Part shown: positions 23,850 to 33,201 of the stretch, one piece after another
How the letters are laid out: every line of letters starts with the position of its first letter
How positions within the stretch are numbered: the stretch's first letter is position 1
Source of the DNA: Butyricicoccus_A sp963601915
Lineage (GTDB): Bacteria > Bacillota > Clostridia > Oscillospirales > Butyricicoccaceae
Assembly (NCBI GenBank): GCA_963601915.1
Contig: CAVCGL010000001.1
Location: 62,001-126,000 of the forward strand
Length of the DNA: 64,000 bases
Direction of reading: 5' to 3'
The notes under the pieces: generated by a model
Told to the model about the DNA's origin: nothing
The model's database searches: none
What the model saw: only the letters and a program-made list of their open reading frames with translations
Program-made: the position numbers and the translations under genes

Positions 23850-25703
23850 TTATTTGGAACCGCTGCCGGCATTGCTGGTCGCCTGGCTGAGAATCTTGTC
23901 CGCGTTGTCAAACACGTACTGATACTGGACGATTTTGTAATCGTGCAGGTCAGATGCTGCCATGTCCAGCGGAACATAAATGCCCTTGTTGTTAATGCAG
24001 CCGGAGGAGGAAATAACCGGATACTTTTCCATCAGGCTGTATACGTATTCCTCATAGTCGCTCAGCTTGGCACCGGCAACCTTCATGGTGACAGGGCCGA
24101 GATAGTTTGCGCTGATGCGGCCGATGTTTGCATAGTCCGAGGTGTCAATATCATAGTTTGCCCAGATAAAGAACGGAACGGTATGCTGATCCAGCTCGAT
24201 TTCCGAGGTCGTCTTGGACGAGCCGCGGGTCAGATGGTTGTAGAACGAGTTCTCAATGTACGGCATGTGATCGCCGAACAGAACGATAATGGTCGGTTCA
24301 TCTACCTTGCTGAAGTAATCCACCAGATTCTTAATCTGCTTATCCGACTCCTGAATCAGAGACAGGTACTGCTTGGTGTACGGATACAGAGAGTCAAACT
24401 GGAAGTTGACGTTCTCCGGGAAGTTGTCGTATACCGTGTCATAGCCGCAGTGATTCTGGATGGTAACGTTGAACAGGAACAGCGGATTGTCCGATTTTTC
24501 CTTGTTCTGGTTATACAGATCAATGACCTTATTGAAGGAAGATTCATCGCTGACATAGCGGCGCAGGTACTTGGTCGTGGCATCGTCAAACGATTCGATG
24601 TCCAAGAACTTATCAAAGCCCATCAGCGGATATGCCTTGTTTCGTGCCCAGCCGGAGCCGTAGTACGGATGCAGACCGATGGTGTTGTAGCCCTGCTCCT
24701 TGAGGACAGAAGCCATGGATTCCGTGTTGTTGTGCACGTACTGGAGCATCGGATAGCTGCCGGACTTGAAGAAGGCATAGGAATTGCTGGTCAGGAATTC
24801 GTATTCCGAGTTGCAGGTGCCGCCGCCGAAGGCAGGAACAACCAGCTGACCGGTAATGGTATTCGGCTGTCCGCTCAGCGAGTGCACAAACGGCATGACA
24901 TCATCGGTGTTTTCCAGACCCAAATCGCCCAAAATGGACAGGTCAGAAAATGTCTCGTCCATCACAGCGATGATGTTCGGCTGTACATTGTTTTCCGATG
25001 CCGTTTCATCCTCTTTGGAAACGGAGGACAAAATGGTGGATGCATTTTCCTTAGAATAATCCGTCGGAGCTTCTACAAACAGCGCATCCATATTGATGGC
25101 AAAGTTGAGAGCCATACCGTTTTTGCGGTTGGCGGTTACCTGACGCCATGCGCTGATATAGAAGTTGCCGCTGCCGACAGAAGCGAACAGAACAAAGCCG
25201 GTCAGCATCACAGCGGACAGGCCAAAGCTTCCGGCGCGCGTGCGCAGCTTCTGCTTCGGGAAATGCATAAACTTGATGGTGATTGCCCACCAGATCAGGC
25301 AAGCAATGGAACAGATAATGATTTCAAGCGGAACCGTCCACTGAAAACCATTCAGAGCCTCGGCTGCTGTACCAGCGGCATACAAGTCCCAAGGAACAAT
25401 TGGTTCATTTCGGATTTGTATGGAATAGTGGTTGCAGATGCCAAAGACTAAAAAGACAAAATTGAGAAATACAATCGTAAAACGAGGGCGTCCGGTGATT
25501 GCGCGGAACAGAAGGAAAATACCATAGTAGAACAGAATATTTGCCCAGAATGCCAGCTGGTTTGGCCAGAGGCATTTGCTGTCCGATCCGCCATACTCAA
25601 GAATTTCTACCACAATGAATGTCGCAAGCGGCGACAACAGGAAGAAAATATTCGAGAAGTTGGACGCGAGGAACTGCTTACACAAACTTAACTTATTTTT
25701 CAT
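23850..25703 (-). CDS. LTA synthase / phosphoglycerol transferase family membrane sulfatase
   Basis: 617 residues. About five N-terminal membrane helices (residues 15-175) are followed by an extracellular sulfatase-type domain. NIIAVMDETFSDLSILGDL carries the metal/nucleophile region; the usual catalytic Thr is expected at the GGGTCNSEYEFLTS block. IIVLFGDHMPYI holds the conserved Asp-His metal ligands. This is the architecture of LtaS-like enzymes that transfer sn-glycerol-1-phosphate from phosphatidylglycerol to polymers. Substitution of other glycans is possible, so the exact product is not assigned. It has a consensus promoter and is monocistronic. Confidence 0.88.
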   Translation of the reverse strand: MKNKLSLCKQFLASNFSNIFFLLSPLATFIVVEILEYGGSDSKCLWPNQLAFWANILFYYGIFLLFRAITGRPRFTIVFLNFVFLVFGICNHYSIQIRNEPIVPWDLYAAGTAAEALNGFQWTVPLEIIICSIACLIWWAITIKFMHFPKQKLRTRAGSFGLSAVMLTGFVLFASVGSGNFYISAWRQVTANRKNGMALNFAINMDALFVEAPTDYSKENASTILSSVSKEDETASENNVQPNIIAVMDETFSDLSILGDLGLENTDDVMPFVHSLSGQPNTITGQLVVPAFGGGTCNSEYEFLTSNSYAFFKSGSYPMLQYVHNNTESMASVLKEQGYNTIGLHPYYGSGWARNKAYPLMGFDKFLDIESFDDATTKYLRRYVSDESSFNKVIDLYNQNKEKSDNPLFLFNVTIQNHCGYDTVYDNFPENVNFQFDSLYPYTKQYLSLIQESDKQIKNLVDYFSKVDEPTIIVLFGDHMPYIENSFYNHLTRGSSKTTSEIELDQHTVPFFIWANYDIDTSDYANIGRISANYLGPVTMKVAGAKLSDYEEYVYSLMEKYPVISSSGCINNKGIYVPLDMAASDLHDYKIVQYQYVFDNADKILSQATSNAGSGSK

Positions 25704-25738
25704 TCAAAAAGCGCCTCCATTGGACTTAAAACAGGCTT

Positions 25739-25767
25739 ATTATACCGTTCAGGCATAAAAAAGTCAA
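25739..25767 (-). promoter_or_regulatory. Promoter of LTA-synthase-like gene
   Basis: Read on the minus strand: TTGACT (25762-25767), a 17-base spacer, TATAAT (25739-25744). The -35 box shares its first bases with the 3' arm of the upstream dapL terminator. Confidence 0.85.
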
Positions 25768-25800
25768 GGGATGCCAAAATGTTACGAAAGGCATCCCTTG
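25765..25800 (-). terminator. dapL terminator
   Basis: The stem CAAGGGATGCC / GGCATCCCTTG on the minus strand is followed by ACTTTTTTATG. It ends the dapF-pyrG-dapL operon. Confidence 0.88.
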
Positions 25801-25858
25801 TGAAATTGTATAATTTCAGAAAAATTTCGTTAGATAAACGTTAAATCCGTTGAAAAGT

Positions 25859-27037
25859 TCAGGAAAGCAGCTTTTTGATGCGTGCAACTGCTTCAATGGT
25901 GTTCTCGCGGTCGCCAAAAGCAGTCAGACGGAAAAAGTTTTTGCCGTTTTCACCAAAGCCTGCGCCCGGTGTGCCGACAACATTGGCATTTTCCAGCAGG
26001 TAATCAAAGAATTCCCAGGACTCCATGCCGTTCGGGCACTTGAGCCAGATATACGGGGAGTTCTTGCCGCCGGTATACCAGATACCCAGCTCGTCCATTG
26101 CCTCAGCAAGGATGCGGGCGTTTTCGCGGTAGTAATCCAGATGCTCCTGTACCTGCTTTACGCCTTCTTCAGAGAAGATAGCGGCAGCACCGCGCTGTAC
26201 AATGTAAGCAACGCCGTTGAACTTGGTGGTCTGGCGGCGCAGCCACATCTTGTTCAGGTTCATGCCCTCGCGCTCCAGCTGTACCGGAACGATGGTGTAA
26301 CCGCAGCGAGTACCGGTGAAGCCTGCAGTCTTGGAGAAGGAGCAGAACTCAATCGCGCAATCCTTAGCGCCCTCGATTTCATAGATGGAGCGCGGCAGAT
26401 CCTCGGATACGAAGCACTCATAAGCGGCATCGTACAGGATGATAGCATCGTTTGCCAGTGCGTAATCTACCCAAGCCTTCAGACCTGCACGGTCATATGC
26501 AGCGCCGGTCGGATTGTTCGGGGAGCACAGATAGATGATGTCAGCCTTGACGGACGGGTCCGGCAGCGGCAGGAAGCCGTTGGACTCGTTTGCATTCATG
26601 TAAGCGATCTTGCGGCCGCCCATGACGTTGGTATCCACGTATACCGGATATACCGGATCCGGAACCAGTACGGTATTGTCCTTGTCAAACAGATCCAGAA
26701 TGTTGCCGACATCAGACTTTGCGCCGTCGGATACAAAGATCTCGTCCAGCTCCAGCTTGGTGTCACGCATTGCATAGTATGCCTGAATCGCTTCCTTCAG
26801 GAAATCATAACCCTGCTCCGGACCGTAGCCGCGGAAGGTCTCCTGCTTGCTCTGCTCATCAACAGCTGCGTGCATGGCGTCGATGGCAACCTGCGGCAGC
26901 GGCAGAGTGACATCGCCGATGCCCAGACGGATAACCTTCTTGTCCGGATGTGCTGCGGTGTAGTCCGCAACCTTCTTCGCAACAGTGGAGAACAGATAGC
27001 TCTGCGCAATGTTGGAAAAATTATGATTCATTTTCAT
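25859..27037 (-). CDS. dapL: LL-diaminopimelate aminotransferase
   Basis: Converts tetrahydrodipicolinate directly to LL-diaminopimelate, bypassing the acylated intermediates, for lysine and peptidoglycan. 392 residues with VIRLGIGDVTLPLPQVAI, RGYGPEQGYDFLKEAI, LCSPNNPTGAAYDR and the PLP lysine in FCSFSKTAGFTGTRCGY; all are DapL hallmarks. The ATG at 27037 is chosen because AAAGGAG lies 11 bases before it; a second in-frame ATG two codons later is possible. The first 17 bases overlap the end of pyrG in another frame, so translation is probably coupled. Codon bias is strong. Confidence 0.95.
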   Translation of the reverse strand: MKMNHNFSNIAQSYLFSTVAKKVADYTAAHPDKKVIRLGIGDVTLPLPQVAIDAMHAAVDEQSKQETFRGYGPEQGYDFLKEAIQAYYAMRDTKLELDEIFVSDGAKSDVGNILDLFDKDNTVLVPDPVYPVYVDTNVMGGRKIAYMNANESNGFLPLPDPSVKADIIYLCSPNNPTGAAYDRAGLKAWVDYALANDAIILYDAAYECFVSEDLPRSIYEIEGAKDCAIEFCSFSKTAGFTGTRCGYTIVPVQLEREGMNLNKMWLRRQTTKFNGVAYIVQRGAAAIFSEEGVKQVQEHLDYYRENARILAEAMDELGIWYTGGKNSPYIWLKCPNGMESWEFFDYLLENANVVGTPGAGFGENGKNFFRLTAFGDRENTIEAVARIKKLLS

Positions 27038-28643
27038 GTGTTTCAAAACTCCTTTTCTTTGATGCTGCAATAAATGCCTTGAACAGCGGGTGAGCGCGGT
27101 TCGGGCGAGACTTGAATTCCGGATGGAACTGTACGCCGACGTAGAACGGATGCTCTGGAATCTCCACGGTCTCGACGAGCTCGCCGGACGGGGAAGTACC
27201 GGAGATAATCATGCCGGCATCTTCAATTTCAGCGCGGAATGCATTGTTAAATTCGTAGCGGTGACGATGACGTTCGGAAATCTGCTCCTGCTGATACGCT
27301 TCTGCCATCTTGGTGCCCGGACGAATCTGACATGGATACGCGCCCAGACGCATCGTGCCGCCCTTCTTGGACACGCCGTGCTGGCTTTCCATCAGGTCAA
27401 TGACGCGGTGCTGGCTCTCCGGAGCGAATTCGCCGGAATCGGCATCCGCATAGCCGAGTACATTGCGGGCGTAAGAGATTACAGCGATCTGCATACCCAG
27501 ACAAATACCGAAGTACGGAATGTTGCGGACACGGCAGAAGTTTGCCGCGCAGATCATGCCTTCAATGCCGCGATGACCAAAGCCGCCCGGCAAAATCACG
27601 CCATCACAGCCGGACAACAGCTTGTCCACGGTCGAATCGTTGATTTCTTCGGAATCCACCCAATCAATGTTGACTTCGACACCGTTTTCAAAGCCGCCGT
27701 GCTGTAGCGCCTCTGCCACAGACAGATAGGCATCGTGCAGGCGAACGTATTTGCCGACCAGAGCAATCTTGACAGAACCCTTGCGGCTGTCAATGCGGTC
27801 AATCATCTCATACCATTCGCTCATGTCGCCCTTGCCGCAGCCAAGTGCCAATTCGCGGCAGACGATGTCGCAGAAGTGGCTCTGCTCCAGCATCAGCGGT
27901 GCCTGATACAGAATCGGCATCGTGCGGTTTTCGATGACGCAGTCCGGCTGGACATTGCAGAACATCGAGATCTTGTGACGAATATCGTCGGTGAGCGGCT
28001 GGTCAACGCGGCAGACAATCATGTCCGGCTGGATGCCCAGACCACGCAGCTCCTTGACAGAGTGCTGGGTCGGCTTGGACTTCGGCTCATCAGAACCGGA
28101 GATAAACGGAACCAGCGTGACATGGATAAACAGGCAGTTGCGGCGGCCTACCTCTGTCGAAACCTGACGAATGGCTTCGAGGAACGGCTGCGATTCAATA
28201 TCGCCGGTGGTGCCGCCGATTTCTGTGATGACGACATCGGCGCTGGTCTTTTTGCCGACCGAGTAAATAAACGACTTGATTTCATCGGTGATATGCGGGA
28301 TAACCTGTACGGTTTCGCCCAGATAATCGCCGCGGCGTTCCTTGTTCAGGACGTTCCAATAGACCTTGCCGGTGGTCAGATTGGAATACTTATTCAAATC
28401 TTCGTCGATAAAACGCTCGTAGTGACCGAGATCCAGATCGGTTTCCGCGCCGTCCTCGGTGACATATACTTCGCCGTGCTGGAACGGGCTCATCGTGCCC
28501 GGGTCAACGTTGATATACGGGTCCAGCTTCTGGGCAGCGATCTTGAGACCGCGGGACTTGAGCAGGCGGCCGAGCGATGCGGCGGTAATGCCCTTGCCAA
28601 GGCCGGAAACAACGCCGCCGGTTACAAAGATATACTTTGTCAT
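27021..28643 (-). CDS. pyrG: CTP synthase
   Basis: Makes CTP from UTP with glutamine as nitrogen donor. 540 residues. The N-terminal synthase domain has MTKYIFVTGGVVSGLGKGI, DPYINVDPGTMSPFQHGEV and EIGGTTGDIESQPFLEA. The C-terminal class I glutamine amidotransferase domain has GGFGHRGIEGMI, the nucleophile in FGICLGMQ, and VGVQFHPEFKSRP. Its start overlaps the dapF stop by four bases (ATGA type) and its end overlaps dapL by 17. It is a nucleotide gene inserted between two diaminopimelate genes in one operon. Confidence 0.97.
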   Translation of the reverse strand: MTKYIFVTGGVVSGLGKGITAASLGRLLKSRGLKIAAQKLDPYINVDPGTMSPFQHGEVYVTEDGAETDLDLGHYERFIDEDLNKYSNLTTGKVYWNVLNKERRGDYLGETVQVIPHITDEIKSFIYSVGKKTSADVVITEIGGTTGDIESQPFLEAIRQVSTEVGRRNCLFIHVTLVPFISGSDEPKSKPTQHSVKELRGLGIQPDMIVCRVDQPLTDDIRHKISMFCNVQPDCVIENRTMPILYQAPLMLEQSHFCDIVCRELALGCGKGDMSEWYEMIDRIDSRKGSVKIALVGKYVRLHDAYLSVAEALQHGGFENGVEVNIDWVDSEEINDSTVDKLLSGCDGVILPGGFGHRGIEGMICAANFCRVRNIPYFGICLGMQIAVISYARNVLGYADADSGEFAPESQHRVIDLMESQHGVSKKGGTMRLGAYPCQIRPGTKMAEAYQQEQISERHRHRYEFNNAFRAEIEDAGMIISGTSPSGELVETVEIPEHPFYVGVQFHPEFKSRPNRAHPLFKAFIAASKKRSFETHENES

Positions 28644-29482
28644 AATTCTATACTCCCTTCAAATACGGTAGTAGCAGGGCCGGTGAGGTACACGGCTTCA
28701 TCTGTGTAGCGGATTTTCAGATCGCCGCCGATCAAATGAATCGTAATGTCCTCGCCCTTCGGGCAGTATCCGTTGAGTACCGAAGCGACTGCTGCCGCAC
28801 AAGCGCCGGTGCCGCAGGCGAGTGTCTCGCCGCTGCCGCGTTCCCAAACACGCATTTGCAAGGTGTGGTCGTCGATCACGCGGATAAACTCCGTGTTGAT
28901 GCGCTCCGGGAACATCTCATGGTTCTCGAAGGACGGACCAATTTTTGGCAGATCAAGCGTGTTGACGTCCTGATCTACAAAGACGATGCAGTGCGGGTTT
29001 CCCATCGACACGCAGGTAACTGCGTATTCTGTGCCATCTACCGTGAGCGGGACAGAAACGGCGGTGTCGCCGGTGTACTTGGTCGGAATTTCCGACGGCT
29101 TGAGGATGGCCTTGCCCATGTCCACGCGGACAGAGGTAATTTTGCCGTCTTCTTCGGTCATCTTCAAAATCTTGATGCCGCTGAGCGTTTCCAGTGTCAT
29201 CTCCGGCTTGGAAATCAAGCCGTGCTCATACATATACTTGCCAATGCAGCGGGTTGCGTTGCCGCACATCTTTCCCTCGCTGCCGTCCGCGTTGAACATA
29301 CGCATTTTTGCGTCTGCCACCTCGGACGGACAAATCAGGACGATGCCGTCGCCGCCGATACCAAAATGGCGGTCGGAAAGACGAATAGAGAGGGCTTCCG
29401 GATCTGCGACTTCCTGCTCAAAGCAGTTGAAATAGATGTAATCGTTGCCGCAGCCGTGCATTTTCGTGAACTTCAACTTCAT
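28640..29482 (-). CDS. dapF: Diaminopimelate epimerase
   Basis: Interconverts LL- and meso-diaminopimelate, the step right after DapL. 280 residues with FTKMHGCGNDYIYFN, GGDGIVLI and RMFNADGSEGKMCGNATRC (first catalytic cysteine). GNPHCIVFVD and ERGSGETLACGTGAC (second catalytic cysteine) follow. The ATG at 29482 opens the conserved KLKFTKMHG; longer starts up to 29524 exist, but the ribosome site there is not better. It heads the operon dapF-pyrG-dapL. Confidence 0.95.
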   Translation of the reverse strand: MKLKFTKMHGCGNDYIYFNCFEQEVADPEALSIRLSDRHFGIGGDGIVLICPSEVADAKMRMFNADGSEGKMCGNATRCIGKYMYEHGLISKPEMTLETLSGIKILKMTEEDGKITSVRVDMGKAILKPSEIPTKYTGDTAVSVPLTVDGTEYAVTCVSMGNPHCIVFVDQDVNTLDLPKIGPSFENHEMFPERINTEFIRVIDDHTLQMRVWERGSGETLACGTGACAAAVASVLNGYCPKGEDITIHLIGGDLKIRYTDEAVYLTGPATTVFEGSIEL

Positions 29483-29634
29483 GCGTGTCATCCTCATCTC
29501 AAATCTAGTTATGGAATTCCGCACATTTCGTGCGTCATGTACATTCAGATTTCATTATAACCCGATTATATCCGCATTGCAAGAGTGCATTGCGATAACT
29601 TTCAAAAGAAACCAGCGGCCCTGCTGGTAATTTG

Positions 29635-30216
29635 TCAATCAAATGAACGAATGATCTCCTCTGCGATGTCGCGCTTCGACTGCCGATAATCCATCGCTTT
29701 TTTCTCAATGTACGAATGGGCTTCGTCCTCGCTCATATGTTTTTCTGCAATGAGCAGGCATTTTGCCCGGCTGACAATGCGCAGATCCTCCAATCGCTGG
29801 CGCAGCTGACGGTTTTCCTTTTGCAGCGCGTAGATGCGCTGGCGAACGGAATTGACCAGATGCAGCGATTGATAAAAGACTGCGCGGGAGATCGGTTTTG
29901 TCACGACGACCACGCCGTCCTGCTCCACGCGTTCGGAGACAGAATTGGCGAGATCCGCCTTGACCAGCATCAGCACACCGGATAGTGTGTTCTGACAGGC
30001 ATACGATGCAAATTCGTGACCGAATTCATCGGTCAACGGCGCATTGATGATGATGAGATCCACATTATTTTCAATGAGCCTGCGTCGAGCTTCGTTGCAG
30101 GAAGCGGCAGCAAGAATACGATCCGGATGCCAACCGCTGCTGTGAATCAGATCAATCAACATGTCCGCACTTTTTTTGGATGCGGTTACGAGTAAGACAT
30201 TTTCCAATTCAGACAC
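29635..30216 (-). CDS. ANTAR-domain RNA-binding antiterminator (NitR/AmiR/NasT-like) with degenerate receiver
   Basis: 193 residues. A receiver-like N-terminal domain (residues 1-120) is followed by a coiled helix (LQKENRQLRQRLEDL). The ANTAR domain comes last (about 138-193: IVSRAKCLLIAEKHMSEDEAHSYIEKKAMDYR). ANTAR proteins bind hairpins with hexanucleotide loops in leader RNAs and prevent termination. Where response regulators carry the phospho-acceptor Asp, this protein reads DLIIINAPLTDEFG, with Asn at the expected site, so phosphorylation is unlikely. The lysine of strand 5 (VVTKPIS) is kept. The gene lies 42 bases after glnA on the same strand, an arrangement known in Clostridia as glnA-nitR. 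The leaders of gltB, glnN and the amt gene here contain matching hexaloops, which makes them its likely targets. Confidence 0.92.
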   Translation of the reverse strand: MSELENVLLVTASKKSADMLIDLIHSSGWHPDRILAAASCNEARRRLIENNVDLIIINAPLTDEFGHEFASYACQNTLSGVLMLVKADLANSVSERVEQDGVVVVTKPISRAVFYQSLHLVNSVRQRIYALQKENRQLRQRLEDLRIVSRAKCLLIAEKHMSEDEAHSYIEKKAMDYRQSKRDIAEEIIRSFD

Positions 30217-30258
30217 CTCCCTGTAACTGATATACGATACAATTTGCGGAGGATGTCA

Positions 30259-31581
30259 TTAGTAAGAATAAAAATATAACGAGTCGATGACGGAGGATTT
30301 ATCCAGCGCATCGGAGTAGCGGTTCCACTCGCTGGTCTTTGCAGCGAGGTACGCGTTCAAAATCTTTTCCGGCAGAGCCTGACGGACAAACTCACTGTCC
30401 TGTGCGGCGCGAATGGCCTCCATCAGCGAATTTGGCAGGCAGTCGTATTCGCGTACCATAGAAGTCGGTACGTCGTACAGATTGAGATTGCACGGATCGC
30501 ACAGCTTCAGCTCGCGCTGAATGCCCTCCATACCTGCGCGGATGAGCAGGGAGAAGGCAAGGTACGGATTGGCGCATGGGTCTGGCGAGCGCAGCTCCAT
30601 GCGATTGTTGACGCCATGTGCTGCCGGAATGCGGATGAGCTGAGAGCGGTTTTGATGGCTCCAGGTGATATAGCGCGGTGCTTCGTAGACGCCGAGACGC
30701 TCATACGAATTGACGAGCGGGTTCAAAAAGGCGGACATCTCGTAGCAGCGGGTTAAGATACCCATGATAAAGCTCTCTGCTACCGGAGAGTGCTCGTCGC
30801 CCTCGCCGTGAAAGACGTTTTCGCCGTTTTGGAACAGGGATAAATTGATGTGCAGACCGTTGCCCGGATGATCGCGGTAGATTTTTGGCAGGAACGATGC
30901 GTACAGACCGTTTGCCGCTGCCATCGTCTTGACCACGCCGCGGAAGGTGATGAGATTGTCTGCGGCGGTAACCGCGGAATCGTAAGCGAAATCAATTTCG
31001 TTCTGACCCGGGCCGGTCTCATGGTGAGAAGCCTCCGGACGCAGATTCATTTCCTCCAGCGTCAGACAAATCTGACGGCGGACATTTTCACCCTTGTCCA
31101 GCGGGGCGATGTCCATGTACGAGGCGTTGTCGTGCGGCTCCTTGGTCGGCAGACCTTCTTCGTTTTGCTTGAGCAGATAAAACTCGCATTCCGTGCCGAT
31201 TTTGACGGAATAACCGAGCTTTTTCATGTCGGACTGTGCCTGACGCAAAACCTGACGGGCATCGCACTCAAACGGTGTGCCGTCCGGATATTTGATGTCA
31301 CAGAAGAAGCGCACAACGCGTCCCTGTGACGGACGCCACGGCAGAACGGAAAGGGTAGATGGCTCTGGGAATAACAGCAGATCCGAGCGTCCGGCGTTGG
31401 AAAAGCCGCGGATAGACGAAGCGTCAATCGAAATGCCCTCGCGGAAGGCGCGGGACAGCTCGCGCGGCATAATGGAAATATTTTTTTGCGTGCCAAAAAT
31501 ATCACAGAACGCCAGACGAATGAATTTGACGTCATTTTCTGTGATATACTGCATGACTTCCTGAAATGTATAGGTATTCAT
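30259..31581 (-). CDS. glnA: Glutamine synthetase, type I (GSI-alpha size)
   Basis: ATP-dependent synthesis of glutamine from glutamate and ammonium. 440 residues, typical of the short Gram-positive type I form. KIGTECEFYLL, RPEASHHETGPGQNEIDFAYDSAVTAADN, the adenine/ammonia region NGLHINLSLFQNG and RIPAAHGVNNRMELRSPDPCANPYLA are all present. No adenylylation loop of the GSI-beta type is evident. The start MNTYTFQEV has CAGGAGGAG seven bases upstream. The leader and promoter lie at 31609-31652. It is co-directional with the ANTAR gene. Confidence 0.96.
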   Translation of the reverse strand: MNTYTFQEVMQYITENDVKFIRLAFCDIFGTQKNISIMPRELSRAFREGISIDASSIRGFSNAGRSDLLLFPEPSTLSVLPWRPSQGRVVRFFCDIKYPDGTPFECDARQVLRQAQSDMKKLGYSVKIGTECEFYLLKQNEEGLPTKEPHDNASYMDIAPLDKGENVRRQICLTLEEMNLRPEASHHETGPGQNEIDFAYDSAVTAADNLITFRGVVKTMAAANGLYASFLPKIYRDHPGNGLHINLSLFQNGENVFHGEGDEHSPVAESFIMGILTRCYEMSAFLNPLVNSYERLGVYEAPRYITWSHQNRSQLIRIPAAHGVNNRMELRSPDPCANPYLAFSLLIRAGMEGIQRELKLCDPCNLNLYDVPTSMVREYDCLPNSLMEAIRAAQDSEFVRQALPEKILNAYLAAKTSEWNRYSDALDKSSVIDSLYFYSY

Positions 31582-31608
31582 GACTCCTCCTGAAATAAAA
31601 ACGGAAAC

Positions 31609-31652
31609 GGACAGCAGGTAAAAAAGAGCAAACCTGCTGTCCATTTATTATA
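31609..31652 (-). promoter_or_regulatory. glnA -10 box and 5' leader hairpin
   Basis: On the minus strand, an extended -10 TGC-TATAAT (hexamer at 31647-31652) is followed within about seven bases by the perfect 11-bp stem GGACAGCAGGT / ACCTGCTGTCC (31609-31642). Next comes GTTTCCGTTTTTATTT, a split T-tract. It may be an attenuator related to the other nitrogen leaders, but I find no proper A1/G4 hexaloop in it; the best candidate (AGC, loop AGGTTT, GCT) has T at position 4. The -35 is weak. Confidence 0.55.
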
Positions 31653-31701
31653 GCACGAATGCGTCTGCGTGCCTATGCAGACAGTGTGCTGTTTTCGGGG
31701 G

Positions 31702-33186
<1,485 letters not shown>

Positions 33187-33201
33187 GATTCTCGTCCTCC
33201 T

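Noticed and set aside
31630..31645. Hexaloop AGGTTT in the glnA leader as a fourth ANTAR site
   Set aside because: Position 4 of the loop is T rather than G and the stem has only 3 pairs. It is kept only as a weak possibility in the findings.
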